DNA of 64,000 nt from Slackia faecicanis (lineage in GTDB: Bacteria > Actinomycetota > Coriobacteriia > Coriobacteriales > Eggerthellaceae). This document shows positions 7,516-17,500 of the stretch, piece after piece. How positions within the stretch are numbered: position 1 is the stretch's first letter; each line of letters opens with the position of its first letter. A model generated the notes under the pieces. That model was not told where the DNA came from and made no database searches. It saw only the letters and a list, made by a program, of their open reading frames with translations. The position numbers and the translations under genes are program-made. The stretch is taken from NCBI RefSeq assembly GCF_003725295.1, contig NZ_QICB01000003.1, positions 1-64,000 of the forward strand, in the 5' to 3' direction.

Positions 7516-8796
7516 ATGTCGTACGCCGACCTTGACAGGACGCAGCTCGAAGAGCTCCGGCGCGCCCTCGAACGCGAGTATGCCGACCATTGCGCGAAAG
7601 GCCTTTCCCTCAACATGGCGCGAGGAAAGCCTTCGGCCGCCCAGCTCGAGCTGAGCCTTCCGATGCTCGACGCGGTGAACGCGGCGTCCGAGCTGATCGC
7701 GCAGGACGGCACCGATTGCCGCAATTACGGCGTGATGGACGGCATCGCCGAAGCGAAGGCGCTCATGGGAGAAGTCATGGGCCACGAACCCGCCACGGTG
7801 TGCGTGTTCGGCAATTCGAGTCTCAATATCATGTTCGACCTCGTGACGCAGGGCGTGACGCACGGCTACCTGGGCGCCGCGCCGTGGAAAGACCTCGACG
7901 GCGTCAAATGGCTCTGCCCCGTTCCCGGCTACGACCGCCACTTCGCCATCACCGAATCCTACGGCATCGAGATGATTCCCGTGGCGCTCGGCGAAGACGG
8001 CCCCGATATGGACGAAGTCGAACGCCTCGTGGCCGACGACCCGTCGATCAAGGGCATCTGGTGCGTGCCGCAGTATTCCAACCCCAGCGGCATCGTCTAC
8101 AGCGACGAGACCGTCCGCCGTCTGGCGTCCATGACGTGCGCCGCCGACGATTTCCGCATTTTCTGGGACAACGCGTACTGCGTGCACCATCTCTACGAAG
8201 AGCGTGCCGCGCACGTGGCCGACATCGCCCGGGCATGCGAAGAGGCAGGCAATCCCGACAGATATTTCGCCTTCGCCAGCACGTCGAAGGTCACCTTCCC
8301 CGGCGCAGGCATCGCCGCCGTGGCCGCCAGCGCCGCCAATATCGCCGAGATCAAGGCGCGCGTCGGCATTCAGACCGTCGGCTACGACAAGCTCAACCAG
8401 CTTCGCCACGTGCGCTTCCTGCACGACGCGCAGGGCGTGGCCGAGCACATGGAAAAACACGCCGCGCTGCTGCGCCCCAAATTCGAACTGGTCGACCGCA
8501 TGCTCGAAGACGGCCTGGCCGATACGGGCTGCGCCGCGTGGAGCAAGCCCGACGGCGGATATTTCGTCAGCTTCGACGGCATGCCCGGCACGGCGAAGCG
8601 CACCGTAGCGCTTGCCAAGGAAGCGGGCGTCACCATGACGGGCGCAGGCGCCACCTGGCCGCATAAAAACGACCCGAACGACTCCAACATCCGCATCGCC
8701 CCCACCCTGCCCCCGCTCGAAGAGCTCGAGCAGGCCATGGAGATCTTCGTCTGCTGCGTGAAGCTCGCAAGCGTCGAGGTGCTTCTGGCCGCATAG
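7516..8796 (+). CDS. Aspartate aminotransferase, type Ic (fold-type I, PLP)
   Basis: This cytosolic pyridoxal-phosphate enzyme probably interconverts aspartate and oxaloacetate. The 426-residue product belongs to the divergent class Ic aspartate aminotransferases known from Corynebacterium. Visible features are MARGKPS near residue 34, QYSNPSG near 186, the cofactor Asp in FWDN (about residue 218) and the Schiff-base Lys in ASTSKVTFPGAG (about residue 258). A full Shine-Dalgarno AAAGGAGG precedes the ATG. It is transcribed alone and ends in a strong terminator. Exact amino-group partners cannot be read from the sequence. Confidence 0.88.
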   Translation: MSYADLDRTQLEELRRALEREYADHCAKGLSLNMARGKPSAAQLELSLPMLDAVNAASELIAQDGTDCRNYGVMDGIAEAKALMGEVMGHEPATVCVFGNSSLNIMFDLVTQGVTHGYLGAAPWKDLDGVKWLCPVPGYDRHFAITESYGIEMIPVALGEDGPDMDEVERLVADDPSIKGIWCVPQYSNPSGIVYSDETVRRLASMTCAADDFRIFWDNAYCVHHLYEERAAHVADIARACEEAGNPDRYFAFASTSKVTFPGAGIAAVAASAANIAEIKARVGIQTVGYDKLNQLRHVRFLHDAQGVAEHMEKHAALLRPKFELVDRMLEDGLADTGCAAWSKPDGGYFVSFDGMPGTAKRTVALAKEAGVTMTGAGATWPHKNDPNDSNIRIAPTLPPLEELEQAMEIFVCCVKLASVEVLLAA

Positions 8797-8873
8797 GATC
8801 GCAAGCGCCGCGCATCATGCAGGCGCCGCGGCGTCGTGGATTCGCCGCTTTCCGCGCGATGCATTTCGAACCG

Positions 8874-8930
8874 CCTCCCGGTTTTCGGACGACGAACACG
8901 AGTCCGAAAACCGGGAGGTTTTCTTTTATA
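8874..8930 (+). terminator. Aminotransferase terminator
   Basis: A perfect 17-bp stem (8874-8890 with 8902-8918 region) with an 11-base loop is followed by TTTTCTTTT on the plus strand. It is one of the strongest intrinsic terminators in the window. Confidence 0.9.
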
Positions 8931-9209
8931 TAAGGATGCTCTCTCTATATAGATAGAGCGACATACGTGTTTCGCCCAAAGAATCCGTCCGGAAGCAGGG
9001 TTACGCCCAGGAAAAATCATTTCGCCGAGGCAGCCTTTCACCAGGGCGGCTTAGCGCAGAATGGGACAGCATCGCCGCCGACGGACAAGGCCTGGTGCCT
9101 GGACGCATCCGCATCAAGCAACAAACGCGACGGATACCCGCGCCCACGGGCAGATTGAGGCGCTCGTGTCGGCGGAGGCCGCACACGGCTCTTCCTCTCC
9201 CCCGTAAAA

Positions 9210-9245
9210 GCGAACGGGACCGGAAACTTCCGTTTCCGGTCCCGT
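9210..9245 (-). terminator. Pyruvate:ferredoxin oxidoreductase terminator
   Basis: A perfect 14-bp stem (9214-9227 with 9232-9245) with loop TTCC lies downstream of the stop at 9288. On the minus strand it is followed by TCGCTTTTAC, a moderate U-tract. Confidence 0.75.
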
Positions 9246-9287
9246 CGTCATTCGATTCGAAAGCCCCTCCGGCTCAAGAAGGCTCGT

Positions 9288-12200
9288 TTACGCCTCGGCG
9301 TAGACTTCCTTCAGCTTGAGCAGGTGCTCGTAGCGCTCGATCGCGGCCTTCTCGTTCTGCTCGAACAGCTCGTCGGCGCGGTCGGGGAACTCGCGCGTCA
9401 AGCGGCTGTAGCGGGCCTCGTTCATCAGGAACTCGCGGTAGCCGCCCTTGGGCTCCTTGGAATCCAGGACGAACTTCTTGCCTGCCGGCGCGGCGGGGTT
9501 GAAGCGGTACAGGTTCCAGTAGCCGCAATCCACGGCACGCTCCATCTCGACCATGCAGTTGGCCATGCCGCCCTTGATGGAATGCATCTCGCACGGCGAG
9601 TAGCCGATGATCAGCGACGGTCCGGGATATGCCTCGGCCTCGGCGATCGCCTTCATGGTCTGCGCAGGCTTGGCGCCCATGGCGACCTGCGCCACGTAGA
9701 CGTAGCCGTAGCTGATGGCGATTTCGGCAAGGCTCTTCTTCTTGATGTCCTTGCCCGCCGCGGCGAACTGGGCCACCTGGCCGATATTGGAAGCCTTGGA
9801 GGCCTGGCCGCCGGTATTGGAGTACACCTCGGTGTCGAAGACGAACACGTTGACGTCTTCGCCCGACGCGAGCACGTGGTCGAGACCGCCGTAGCCGATG
9901 TCGTAGGCCCAGCCGTCGCCGCCGAAGATCCAGACGGACTTCTTGGCGAGATAGTCCTTATCGGAAAGGATGGATGCCGCCAGCTCGCTCGTGGCGTCCT
10001 GCGCGGCGACCGCCTTCTCGAGCGCGGCGACGTATGCCTCGGATGCGCCCTTGCTGGCCTCGGCGTCGTTGCGCGCCTCGACCCATGCGACAGCGGCGTC
10101 TTTGAGCTCGGCGTCGGCCACATCGGCGATCAGCTGCTCGGTTTCGGCGACCAGCTTGTCGCGCACCGCGTTCTGGCCCAAGAGCATGCCCAGGCCGTGC
10201 TCGGCGTTGTCCTCGAACAGCGAGTTCGCCCATGCCGGGCCGCGGCCTTCCTTGTTCACCGTGTACGGCGAGGTTGCCGCAGGACCGCCCCAGATCGACG
10301 AGCAGCCCGTGGCGTTGGAGATGTACATACGGTCGCCGAACAGCTGGGTGACCAGGCGGGCGTAAGCGGTCTGGGCGCAACCTGCGCAGGCGCCGGAGAA
10401 CTCGAGCAGCGGCTGCTTGAACTGGCTGCCCTTGACCGTGGCGTCCTGGATCTCGGGCTTATCGGAAACTTCGGCGACGCAGTAGTCGAAGACGTCCTGC
10501 TGAGCCATTTCGCCCTCGGCGGGAGCCATGGACAGCGAGTTCGTCGGGCACTGCACCACGCACACGTTGCAGCCCATACAATCGAGCGGCGAAATGGCGA
10601 GCGTGTACTGCATGCCGGCTGCGGCCTTGCCCTTGGCGGGGATCAGCGTCGCGGCCTCGGGGGCGGCGGCGGCCTCTTCCTCGGTCAGCGCGAACGGACG
10701 AATGGTGGCATGAGGGCAGACGAAGGCGCACTGGTTGCACTGGATGCAGGTGGAAGCGTCCCACGTCGGGACGGACACGGCGATGCCGCGCTTCTCGTAA
10801 GCGGACGCGCCCTGTTCGAACTGGCCGTCGACATGGTCGACGAACGCGGAAACGGGCAGGCTGTCGCCGTCCATGCGGCCGACCGGCTCCATGATGGAGG
10901 TGACCATCTTGACCAGCTCGGGCTTGCCGGAATGAACGGCTTCTTCCTTCTCGTCGGAAGCGTCGAGCCAAGCGGCGGGAACCTCGATGCGCGTGAACGC
11001 CGTGGCGCCCGCGTCGATCGCGCGATGGTTGGTGTCGACGACGTCCTGGCCCTTCTTCAGGTAGGACTTGGTAGCCGCGTCCTTCATATAGCGGATCGCG
11101 TCTTCCTGCGGCAGAACGCCGGTCAGCGTGAAGAATGCGGACTGCAGAATGGTGTTGGTGCGCTTGCCCATGCCGATTTCGATCGCGAGGTCGATGGCGT
11201 TGATGGTGTAGAGTTTGATGTCGTTTTTAGCGATGTAGCGCTTCGCGTCGGCGCTCAGATGATGCTCGAGCTCTTCAGGCGTCCACTGGCAGTTGATCAT
11301 GAACGTGCCGCCGGGCTTGACGTCGTAGACCATGGGGAAATCCTTCGTGACGTACGAGGGATTATGGCATGCCACGAAGTCGGCCTTGTTGACGTAGTAG
11401 GAGCTGCGGATCGGGGAATCGCCGAAGCGCAGGTGGCTGATGGTGACGCCGCCCGTCTTCTTGGAGTCGTACTGGAAGTACGCCTGCACGTATTTCTCGG
11501 TGTGGTCGCCGATGATCTTGATCGAATTCTTGTTGGCGCCCACCGTGCCGTCGCCGCCGAGGCCCCAGAACTTGCACTCGATCGTGCCGGGAGCGGCCGT
11601 GTTCGGGCAATCGGGATCCTCAGGCAGCGAAAGGCCCGTGACGTCGTCGACGATGCCGATGGTGAACTCGCGCTTGGGGTTTTCCTTGGCGAGCTCGGTG
11701 TAGACGGCGAAGACCGACGAAGGCGGGGTGTCCTTCGAACCCAGGCCGTAGCGGCCGCCCACCACGGTGATGCCGGAAACGCCCTCGATGGCGAGCGCGT
11801 TGACGACGTCGAGGTAGAGGGGCTCGCCCACGGAGCCCGGCTCCTTGGTGCGGTCGAGCACGGCGATCTTCTTCACGGTTTCGGGCAGGGCCGCGACGAA
11901 CTTCTCGGTGACGAACGGGCGATACAGGCGGACCTTCACCAGGCCGACCTTCTCGCCGCGGGCGTTCATGTAGTCGATGACCTCTTCGGCCACGTCGCAG
12001 AACGAGCCCATGGCCACGATCACGCGCTCGGCATCGGGAGCGCCGTAGTAATTGAACAGCTCGTAGTTGGTGCCGAGCTTCTCATTGACCTGATGCATGT
12101 AGTCTTCGACCACCGCAGGAAGCGCGTCGTAATAGCTGTTGCACGCCTCGCGATGCTGGAAGAAGATGTCGCCGTTCTCATGGCTGCCGCGCATGGCGGG

Positions 12201-12836
12201 ATGCTCGGGGTTGAGCGCATGGGCGCGGAAATCGCGGACGGCGTCCATATCGCACATGTCGGCGAGGTCCGCGTAATCCCACACGGCGACCTTCTGGACC
12301 TCATGAGAGGTGCGGAAGCCGTCGAAGAAGTTGATGAAAGGCACGCGGCCCTTGATAGCGGAAAGATGGGCGACGGCAGAAAGGTCCATGACCTCTTGGA
12401 CATTGCCCTCGGCGAGCATGGCGAAGCCCGTCTGGCGGCATGCCATGACGTCGGAGTGGTCGCCGAAGATGTTGAGAGCCTGCGTCGCCACGGTACGGGC
12501 GCTGACGTGCAGCACGCCCGGAAGCAGCTCGCCTGCCATCTTGTACATGTTCGGGATCATGAGGAGCAGGCCCTGCGATGCGGTGTAGGACGTGGTCAGC
12601 GCGCCTGCGGCGAGCGAACCGTGCATAGTGCCGGCGGCGCCGCCCTCGGACTGCATCTCGCACACTTTCACCGTGGTGCCGAAGATGTTCTTCTTACCCT
12701 GGGCAGACCACTGGTCGACGAAGTCGGCCATGGGGCTCGAAGGCGTAATGGGATAGATGCCGGCGACCTCGGTGAACGCGTAGGAAACGTACGCCGCGGC
12801 GTTATTGCCGTCCATCGATTTGAATTCTCTCGTCAT
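9288..12836 (-). CDS. nifJ: Pyruvate:ferredoxin (flavodoxin) oxidoreductase, single-chain
   Basis: This cytosolic enzyme oxidises pyruvate to acetyl-CoA and CO2 and reduces ferredoxin, a central step in anaerobes. The 1182-residue product is the homodimeric type with all domains on one chain. The N-terminal thiamine/pyrimidine domain starts near MDGNNAAAYVSYAFTEV and includes YPITPSSPMAD. Two [4Fe-4S] ferredoxin motifs follow, CIQCNQCAFVCP near residue 700 and CMGCNVCVVQCP near 755. The C-terminal thiamine-diphosphate domain holds GGDGWAYDIGYGG near 970 and SNTGGQASKAS. I chose the ATG at 12836 because AAAGGAGCG precedes it; the frame is open 24 codons further upstream without a ribosome site. 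Confidence 0.97.
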   Translation of the reverse strand: MTREFKSMDGNNAAAYVSYAFTEVAGIYPITPSSPMADFVDQWSAQGKKNIFGTTVKVCEMQSEGGAAGTMHGSLAAGALTTSYTASQGLLLMIPNMYKMAGELLPGVLHVSARTVATQALNIFGDHSDVMACRQTGFAMLAEGNVQEVMDLSAVAHLSAIKGRVPFINFFDGFRTSHEVQKVAVWDYADLADMCDMDAVRDFRAHALNPEHPAMRGSHENGDIFFQHREACNSYYDALPAVVEDYMHQVNEKLGTNYELFNYYGAPDAERVIVAMGSFCDVAEEVIDYMNARGEKVGLVKVRLYRPFVTEKFVAALPETVKKIAVLDRTKEPGSVGEPLYLDVVNALAIEGVSGITVVGGRYGLGSKDTPPSSVFAVYTELAKENPKREFTIGIVDDVTGLSLPEDPDCPNTAAPGTIECKFWGLGGDGTVGANKNSIKIIGDHTEKYVQAYFQYDSKKTGGVTISHLRFGDSPIRSSYYVNKADFVACHNPSYVTKDFPMVYDVKPGGTFMINCQWTPEELEHHLSADAKRYIAKNDIKLYTINAIDLAIEIGMGKRTNTILQSAFFTLTGVLPQEDAIRYMKDAATKSYLKKGQDVVDTNHRAIDAGATAFTRIEVPAAWLDASDEKEEAVHSGKPELVKMVTSIMEPVGRMDGDSLPVSAFVDHVDGQFEQGASAYEKRGIAVSVPTWDASTCIQCNQCAFVCPHATIRPFALTEEEAAAAPEAATLIPAKGKAAAGMQYTLAISPLDCMGCNVCVVQCPTNSLSMAPAEGEMAQQDVFDYCVAEVSDKPEIQDATVKGSQFKQPLLEFSGACAGCAQTAYARLVTQLFGDRMYISNATGCSSIWGGPAATSPYTVNKEGRGPAWANSLFEDNAEHGLGMLLGQNAVRDKLVAETEQLIADVADAELKDAAVAWVEARNDAEASKGASEAYVAALEKAVAAQDATSELAASILSDKDYLAKKSVWIFGGDGWAYDIGYGGLDHVLASGEDVNVFVFDTEVYSNTGGQASKASNIGQVAQFAAAGKDIKKKSLAEIAISYGYVYVAQVAMGAKPAQTMKAIAEAEAYPGPSLIIGYSPCEMHSIKGGMANCMVEMERAVDCGYWNLYRFNPAAPAGKKFVLDSKEPKGGYREFLMNEARYSRLTREFPDRADELFEQNEKAAIERYEHLLKLKEVYAEA

Positions 12837-13323
12837 ACCAACGCTCCTTTGAAACAAGCCTGCGCCGTCTTCCCCGGGCCGCGAGCTTTCCGCCGTGTAA
12901 ACGAACATACCGCGTTATGGTAGCGCGAGCGCTTTAGTCCGCGCGAGCGGGGCGCTTGGAGTGGGTTGAGCGTTCGGCAAACGGTGCGCCCTGGAATCCA
13001 CCGACGCCGACGACCGTTCGCTGGCAGGAATTCGCGCATTCGGGGCGAACCGCGCGTCCGCGGCGCGAGACGAGACAAAAACGGGATGGCGCCTTCGCAT
13101 TCAAGCGCACCGTTTCGAAAGGGTTTGCCGAGCGGGAAAGCATGCCGCATCGAAGAGTCTCGCCGAGCGGGAAGGCGAACCGTACTGGGGAGCCTCGCCG
13201 AATGGGAAGGGGGCCGACGCGTTTCGCCGCCCGCGGCGCCGCGACACGTTCCCATACGGCGACGGGGGCCGAAGATCGCGTCTTCGGCCCCCGTCGGAAA
13301 AGTTCGGCGCGCAGCGCTTTGCA
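12837..13323. other. Intergenic stretch upstream of nifJ
   Basis: No credible gene is present. Near 12904-12921 an imperfect dyad (ACATACCGCGTTATGGT) lies in the likely nifJ promoter region. From 13120 to 13215 the word GCCGAGCGGGAA or close variants recurs three times, without known function. A long hairpin (13260-13296) closes the stretch beside the Vsr-like gene. The remainder shows nothing recognisable. Confidence 0.55.
13260..13296. terminator. GC-rich 16-bp hairpin after the Vsr-like gene
   Basis: CGACGGGGGCCGAAGA (13260-13275) pairs with its exact complement at 13281-13296 around a 5-base loop. No U-tract follows on either strand, so it is terminator-like in position but could instead stabilise the transcript. 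Confidence 0.5.
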
Positions 13324-13980
13324 TTAGGCGCGACCGAGTTCTTCTTTCAAAAGAGGAATCAGGCGGTCGAACGTGTCATCGACCGTTTTCTTCTTCAGCT
13401 GGCACTCCCAGATAACATGAACGCGCCAGCCCTGCTCTTCGAGGATGCGCACATTGCGTTCGTCGCGTTCGACGTTACGTTTGAATTTCGGAACCCAGTA
13501 TTCGAGATTGGTTTTCGGCATGGACGGATGGCAATGAGGGCACCGGTGCCAGAAACACCCGTTGACGAAAATGCACACCTTCTTGCCCGGATAGGCCACA
13601 TCGGGCCTTCCCGGCACCTTCCATTGAAGGCGATACCCGGTCAGCCCGGCTTCGCGCAGGCGTTGACGCACCACCAATTCGGGCTTGGTGTCTTTGCCCT
13701 TATTGCCCTTCATGCTTTTGCGCACGGCAGGGGCGACCTTGCTTCGCGGCGGCGGGGCGGCATGAAGAATGCAGCGGGTGGTGTGCGCGTGTACTCTTAT
13801 ATAGGTACGATGCTCGCGCTTCACCGACACCCGCCAAAGGCCCGTTTTGCCGGCAGCGCGAACGCGAACGGCGCCGAGGCTTTTGCCTGCGGCGCCGCGA
13901 AGCGCATGGATTCGGCAGAGGGGAGCCGGGCCGCATTCGATCCTGCGCACCCGCTGAGGCACGCGTCCGCTAACGATCAC
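13324..13980 (-). CDS. Very-short-patch-repair (Vsr) type endonuclease, orphan
   Basis: The C-terminal ~135 residues match the Vsr mismatch endonuclease, which nicks beside T:G mismatches arising from deaminated 5-methylcytosine. Motifs in order: NKGKDTKPELVVRQ, VPGRPDVAYP (catalytic Asp, about residue 127 of this frame), IFVNGCFWHRCPHC (zinc and active-site residues) and GWRVHVIWECQL. The frame opens at a GTG at 13980, overlapping the preceding gene by 11 bases, but its first ~80 residues resemble no Vsr and contain a TATATAAG stretch. The true start is probably within 13725-13830, with no clear ribosome site. No cytosine methyltransferase gene is adjacent, which is unusual for Vsr. Confidence 0.75.
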   Translation of the reverse strand: MIVSGRVPQRVRRIECGPAPLCRIHALRGAAGKSLGAVRVRAAGKTGLWRVSVKREHRTYIRVHAHTTRCILHAAPPPRSKVAPAVRKSMKGNKGKDTKPELVVRQRLREAGLTGYRLQWKVPGRPDVAYPGKKVCIFVNGCFWHRCPHCHPSMPKTNLEYWVPKFKRNVERDERNVRILEEQGWRVHVIWECQLKKKTVDDTFDRLIPLLKEELGRA

Positions 13981-14389
13981 GGCCGCCTCTTATATAGGAG
14001 ACGATGAACGAGATGCCGGCGACCGTCAGGGCCAAGCCGAGTCCCGTGTAGAAGAACGCGATGAACCATTCGGGCAGGACGCCGCTCGCACGCAACGCGA
14101 TGCCGCCGCCCATCATGATCGCCATGATGATATAGCCCTTCTTGTCGAAGAAATGCCATATCTGCTTCTTGTCTTCTTCGAAACCGCGGATACGTTCGGA
14201 GTGTTTCTTCACGAGCTTCTTGAACACGAACAGATGGAACATGAGGAACACGACGAGGGTTCCGAGCAAGACCCACCATACCAGGTGGTCGTGCGTCAAG
14301 GCGCCGATGCCGATGTTGCCGATGTTGCCGCCTGCGACGATCCAGACGAAGCCCGCGACGAGGAGGAGTTTTTCAGTCGATATCTTCAT
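13970..14389 (-). CDS. Small four-helix membrane protein, unknown function
   Basis: I do not recognise the family. The 139-residue product has four predicted transmembrane segments: LLLVAGFVWIVAGGNIG, LVWWVLLGTLVVFLMFHLFV, YIIMAIMMGGGIALRA and FIAFFYTGLGLALTVAGISF. A basic, charged cytoplasmic-looking loop lies between helices 2 and 3. The start at ATG 14389 has only a weak GGTGG upstream. A TATAAT lies about 7 bases before it, which would make the message leaderless or the real start further upstream (ATG at 14428 or 14449). It follows addA on the same strand, behind a terminator. Confidence 0.6.
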   Translation of the reverse strand: MKISTEKLLLVAGFVWIVAGGNIGNIGIGALTHDHLVWWVLLGTLVVFLMFHLFVFKKLVKKHSERIRGFEEDKKQIWHFFDKKGYIIMAIMMGGGIALRASGVLPEWFIAFFYTGLGLALTVAGISFIVSYIRGGRDR

Positions 14390-14451
14390 GCCACCGATTA
14401 TATACGGCACTCCATTCGTGTCGTCCATCTTCACATGAACAACGTTCATTT

Positions 14452-14493
14452 TTAAAAAGTCCAATGGAGCGGCTTGAATACCGCCCCATTGGA
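14452..14493 (-). terminator. addA terminator
   Basis: The stem TCCAATGG.GCGG pairs with CCGC.CCATTGGA (14460-14472 with 14481-14493) and is followed on the minus strand by CTTTTT. It lies 15 bases after the addA stop. Confidence 0.8.
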
Positions 14494-14507
14494 ATGAAAA
14501 CCGGGAA

Positions 14508-17500
14508 TTATCGCAAACGCTGTTTCGCCAATTCGGCACATGCCTCATCGATGCGCGAGCGCAACGAGGCGACATCGCCCCGATCGAACGAATAACGCAC
14601 GACGCACGGCTGGTCCGGGCGGGCGGCATCGGGCCTTTCGACCCGGACGAACAGCGTTTCGACGCTCTCGAACCCGCGAGACAGCGCCACATACGAATAG
14701 CAGCTCGCCTGCAGCTCATGCTTCGCATGCAACGCCTCGGCGCCTTCGTCATCGGAGCCGCCGGTCTTGTAATCGACGATCAGCGCACGGCGCGGCTGCC
14801 CTTCCTCATGCTTCCACGACGCGAAAAGGTCGATCGAGCCCTCGAGGTAGCGGATCGCCGCGCTTTCTTCGCAGCGCTCCCCTCCCTCCTCGAGCGAGAT
14901 GAAGAACGGCAGTTCGGCGCAGAGCGCATCGGCGCGGTCGCACGCTTTAGCGACGTCGCTCGAGAACCAACGCTCAAGAGCCGCCTCGAGACGCGGCAGG
15001 GAAGCGTCATGCAGCCCGCAGCCGTGCGCGATGGCACGAATGCGCTCGCGCGACGGCATGGCGAGGGAACCCCGCGACCTGTTGCGCGCACGCACCGCCC
15101 ATTGGGCGCACAGATGAAGCGCGGCGCCGAAATCGGTCGCTTTGTCGGCATCGCGCAAAAGGTCTTCGCCGAGAGCGTCCCAGAATTCCTCATCGAGCGA
15201 TGCGGCCGATTCGCCCGCTGCGATCGAAGAATCCGACACGAAGCACGACGTATCCACGCCGCCCGCCTCGGCAAGCGCCGAATAGCTCGCTACGTCGCCG
15301 CGCGAACCCGCAAGGCGCACGCCCTTTCGTCCCTCGCGTTCGCGAAGACGCGGGATCTCGACCGTTTCATCCGCCTCGCCGCATTTGTCGGATTCGCAAG
15401 GCCCGCCTTCCCGATCGGCGTCGAAATCGGATTCCTCCGCATCGATGCGTTCGATGCGGGCGGGAGCGCTGCCGCCGAAATCGACGAAGGTCTCCCCTTT
15501 TTCGAAATCATCGAGCCCGAACAGCGCGCTGCGAATATCGTCGTAGATGCCCGATTCGGCGTCGATGCCCGACGCATCGCCGTTTTTTGCAGGACGAGCG
15601 CTTGTCATGGCCACGACGAGCGCTTCCTTAGCGCGCGTCAGCGCCACGTACAGAAGGCGACGACGTTCTTGCAGTTCCTGCTCGGCTTCGTGCTCTTTCA
15701 AAATTTCGCGGCGTGCAAGCGGCGTTTCCGCGCGCTCGACGGCTTCGACGACGCTGTCGAAGCGCCCGTCGTCGAACGGCATGTATTCGCTCTTCATGGC
15801 TTTGGCGACAGGCGAAGACGGCGAGACGCCCGATACCGACCGACTCGGGAGCAGGCCGACATACGCCTTGCCTTCGAGCACCGTGCAGGAAAACGCCGAC
15901 GAACGAGGCTTGGATACGGCCATCTCGGCAAGGCCGACGATGGGAAACTCGAGGCCCTTGCTGGCATGCACGGTCATGATGCGCACGAAATCGCCGCCCT
16001 TGGCGGACAAAGCTCCCGGAGGCTCTTTGGCGATGGCGATATGCGAAGCCATTTCTCGCGCGACCGACGACGGACCCGTCGCGCCGGATTCCTCGATGCC
16101 TTCCACCAAGCGGATGGCCTTCAAGACGTTGGCCGCGACCGACTGCCCCTCCGCGCCGCGCTTCTCCAGGCGGGATATCCAGCCCGACTCGACGACGGCA
16201 TCGGCCATGATCGCCGAAACGGGCCTGACCCCCGCATCGCGCGCAATGCGATCGACCACGCCCGCAGCATGCGCGAGCTGCGGCGACACCGCATCGGTCT
16301 GTTCGCGTACCGCTTCGGCCACGGCATGAAAGCCCTTGTCGAGGCTGCGGCGGCGCAATACTCCCGTAGCATCGTCTTCATAGGTGGACAAAGCAATGAA
16401 ATCATCGGCGGACAGGGCGAACATCTCGCTTGAAAGAACCTCGAACAACGCCGAGGTGGCGTGAGGATTGGCGATGACCTCGGCCAAGCGCTGCATGATG
16501 CGCACCTCGGGGGCCGACGCGAAGATCGACCCGCCCGCGATGACGCATGCGAACCCTTCTTCGCGCAAAGCGCGGGCATAGATTCCCGCATTGGTCATGC
16601 GGCCGAGCAGAACCACCATATCGCCCGCCTCGTGGCCGGCTTCGCGTAATTCGGCGAAACGGCGCGCAATGCGGCGCGCTTCGAAAAGAGCCATATCGCT
16701 GCGGCTGATTCCCTTGCGCTCGGGGTAGGTGCTCAGGAACACGTCGACGCGGCCCGGTCCACCCAAAAACGGGCGCCTCACCGATTTTTCGTCGCGCGAC
16801 GGACGAAGCGACATGAATTCTTTGCCGAAGACGTTCGGCTGTTCGAACACGCGATCGACCAGCTTGAGCACGTCGCCGTGACTGCGGAAATTATCAGGCA
16901 GCTCGATCAGGCCTTCGGGATTCGTTTCCGCCACGCTGGCCAAGTGGTTCTTATACACCTGCACGTCGGCGCCGCGGAACCGATAGATGCTCTGCTGAGC
17001 ATCGCCGACGGTGCACAGCCTGCAAGCGCCCGGCCCCGCCATACGCTTGATCATATCCACCTGAAGCTGGTCGGTATCCTGGAATTCATCCACCATGATG
17101 ATGCGGAACTTGTTCTCGTATTCGCGCGCGATATCGGGATAGAACGCAAGCGCCTGGGACGCCTTGATCAGCAGGTCATCGTTATCGAGCAGGCCGAGTT
17201 CGGCCTTCTGGCGCGCATACGACTCGAACACGATGGAGGCAAGGCCGAGCAGCTCGCCGAGAAGCGGCTCGGCGATAAGGCAGCGGGCTTCCTGGATGAC
17301 CGAAGCGCACGACGCCTGGAGGTCTTTGACGACCGCCTTGTATTCCTTCGTGCCGAAACGCCCCGACGGCCAAGGACAGGTATTGAAAAACGAAAGAAGG
17401 CGCTTCGCGTCATCGGGCGCGGCGCTCGATGCCCTTTCGAGAAAGTCATCGGCGCTTTGCAGCCAGGCATCGCGGGAATCGCCCGCCTTCTGAGCGAGGG

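Larger units (their letters stand above)
8797..9287. other. Convergent intergenic stretch, mostly unexplained
   Basis: This lies between the aminotransferase (+) and pyruvate:ferredoxin oxidoreductase (-). Terminators occupy 8874-8930 and 9210-9245. An AT-rich inverted repeat (CTCTAT-ATAG-ATAGAG) lies near 8945-8960. The ~250 bases from 8960 to 9210 contain no convincing reading frame. I compared them by eye with cobalamin, FMN, TPP, glycine and SRP-like motifs and saw no match. Confidence 0.6.

Noticed and set aside
8930-9210. Possible cobalamin, FMN or SRP RNA
   Set aside because: Short words such as CCGTCCGGAAGCAGGG looked suggestive, but the conserved cores of these RNAs are missing and no suitable gene is downstream.
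9324-12923. Open frame of about 1200 codons antisense to the pyruvate:ferredoxin oxidoreductase
   Set aside because: It mirrors the real gene in a GC-rich codon pattern, has His/Arg/Ala-rich nonsense composition and no ribosome site or domain.
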